The notes beneath the pieces are model-generated. The model was not told the origin of the DNA and did no database searches. It was given only the letters and a program-made list of their open reading frames with translations. 5,339 nt of DNA from positions 1 to 5,339 of the forward strand of contig JAIXSD010000075.1 in the NCBI GenBank assembly GCA_027484885.1. Direction: 5' to 3'. The stretch is from Rubrivivax sp. (GTDB taxonomy: Bacteria > Pseudomonadota > Gammaproteobacteria > Burkholderiales > Burkholderiaceae_C). The position numbers were made by a program, and so were the translations under genes. Below, one piece after another: positions 5,041 through 5,339 of the stretch (the stretch's first letter is position 1; the number at the start of each line of letters is the position of its first letter).

Positions 5041-5339
5041 TAGCCCGGAAATTCAGCCATGCCGAAGCGCTGGCGAGATGGTTGAGGCGCGCCGGCACGG
5101 CGCACCAAGGGACCGATGGCGATCAGCGTCCCGAACAGCAGCGCGATCTCCAGGTGATAGACGACGCTGTAAGCCACCTGCGGCTCCGACATCGCCGTGC
5201 CCAGCCAGCCCGTGGCCGCCAGGGTTTCAAAACCGTCGCGCAGCGCGCCGCCCAGGCCCACGGCCAGGCCGCCGGCCGTGGCCTGCATGGCACCCCAGGC
5301 GCCCAGGGCCAGGCCGCTGCCTGCGGCGGCGCCCTGGCT
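5040..5339 (-). CDS. lhaA: LhaA, LH1 assembly protein of the PucC/BCH family, C-terminal fragment (5' end outside window)
   Basis: The frame is open from the right edge to TAG at 5042-5040, giving the last 99 residues of a longer protein; family members are about 450-480 residues and resemble major-facilitator transporters. Two hydrophobic segments are visible, at about 8-32 (GLALGAWGAMQATAGGLAVG at 9-28) and 57-79 (YSVVYHLEIALLFGTLIAIG at 57-76). A short cytoplasmic tail ends FGMAEFPG, as is usual for LhaA. LhaA is an inner-membrane protein needed for normal assembly of light-harvesting complex 1, perhaps by handling bacteriochlorophyll. Its position just before puhA, nine bases away, is the conserved place in purple bacterial clusters and separates it from the LH2-linked paralogue PucC. 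An ATG at 5288 is in frame but internal, because coding similarity continues upstream of it. Confidence 0.9.
   Translation of the reverse strand, partial: SQGAAAGSGLALGAWGAMQATAGGLAVGLGGALRDGFETLAATGWLGTAMSEPQVAYSVVYHLEIALLFGTLIAIGPLVRRAGAPQPSRQRFGMAEFPG

Noticed and set aside
1..5339. CRISPR arrays, tRNA or rRNA genes, insertion sequences, attachment sites
   Set aside because: None seen; nearly every base belongs to the identified genes, and there are no spaced repeats, long terminal inverted repeats or RNA-gene signatures.

Overview
This window is the puh end of a photosynthesis gene cluster from a high-GC purple bacterium. A run of same-strand (minus) genes reads lhaA (3' end only) - puhA - puhB - puhC - acsF - puhE - heme oxygenase. 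A plus-strand gene converges on them from the left edge and is present only as its 3' end. The puh genes encode the reaction-centre H subunit and its assembly factors, so the host makes type-II reaction centres and bacteriochlorophyll. The gene order, with acsF between puhC and puhE, and the protein style suggest an aerobic or facultative phototrophic betaproteobacterium of the Burkholderiales (Rubrivivax/Roseateles-like). That assignment is an inference from gene order and composition, not from a search.

Layout, in transcription order from the right edge. 5339-5040 (-) is the C-terminal 99 residues of an LhaA/PucC-family protein. 5030-4266 (-) is puhA. 4269-3562 (-) is puhB, with a GTG start overlapping the puhA stop. 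3539-3066 (-) is puhC. 3082-1997 (-) is acsF, starting inside puhC. 1970-1203 (-) is puhE. 1136-483 (-) is a biliverdin-producing heme oxygenase. 3-443 (+) is the C-terminus of a PAS-containing sensor, most likely a bacteriophytochrome. Every puh/acsF gene has a GGAG-type ribosome binding site 5-10 bases before its start. Gaps are 26 bases or less, or the genes overlap, so lhaA to puhE looks like one transcriptional unit. The heme oxygenase follows after 66 bases and may be co-transcribed. No stretch over 300 bases is free of genes.

How the genes fit together. LhaA, PuhB, PuhC and PuhE assist assembly of the LH1-reaction centre core around PuhA. AcsF makes the isocyclic ring of bacteriochlorophyll with O2. 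Heme oxygenase opens heme to biliverdin, the chromophore of bacteriophytochromes, and the probable bacteriophytochrome gene lies 39 bases away. Chromophore supply, a probable red/far-red sensor and the photosystem genes are therefore in one locus.

Most of the window is a known arrangement and I see no clearly undescribed system. The parts most worth a second look are the heme oxygenase/phytochrome junction, the sensor's apparently non-kinase C-terminus with an Ala/Gly/Ser/Thr linker, and the conserved-looking polar residues in the membrane helices of PuhE, a protein of unknown biochemistry.
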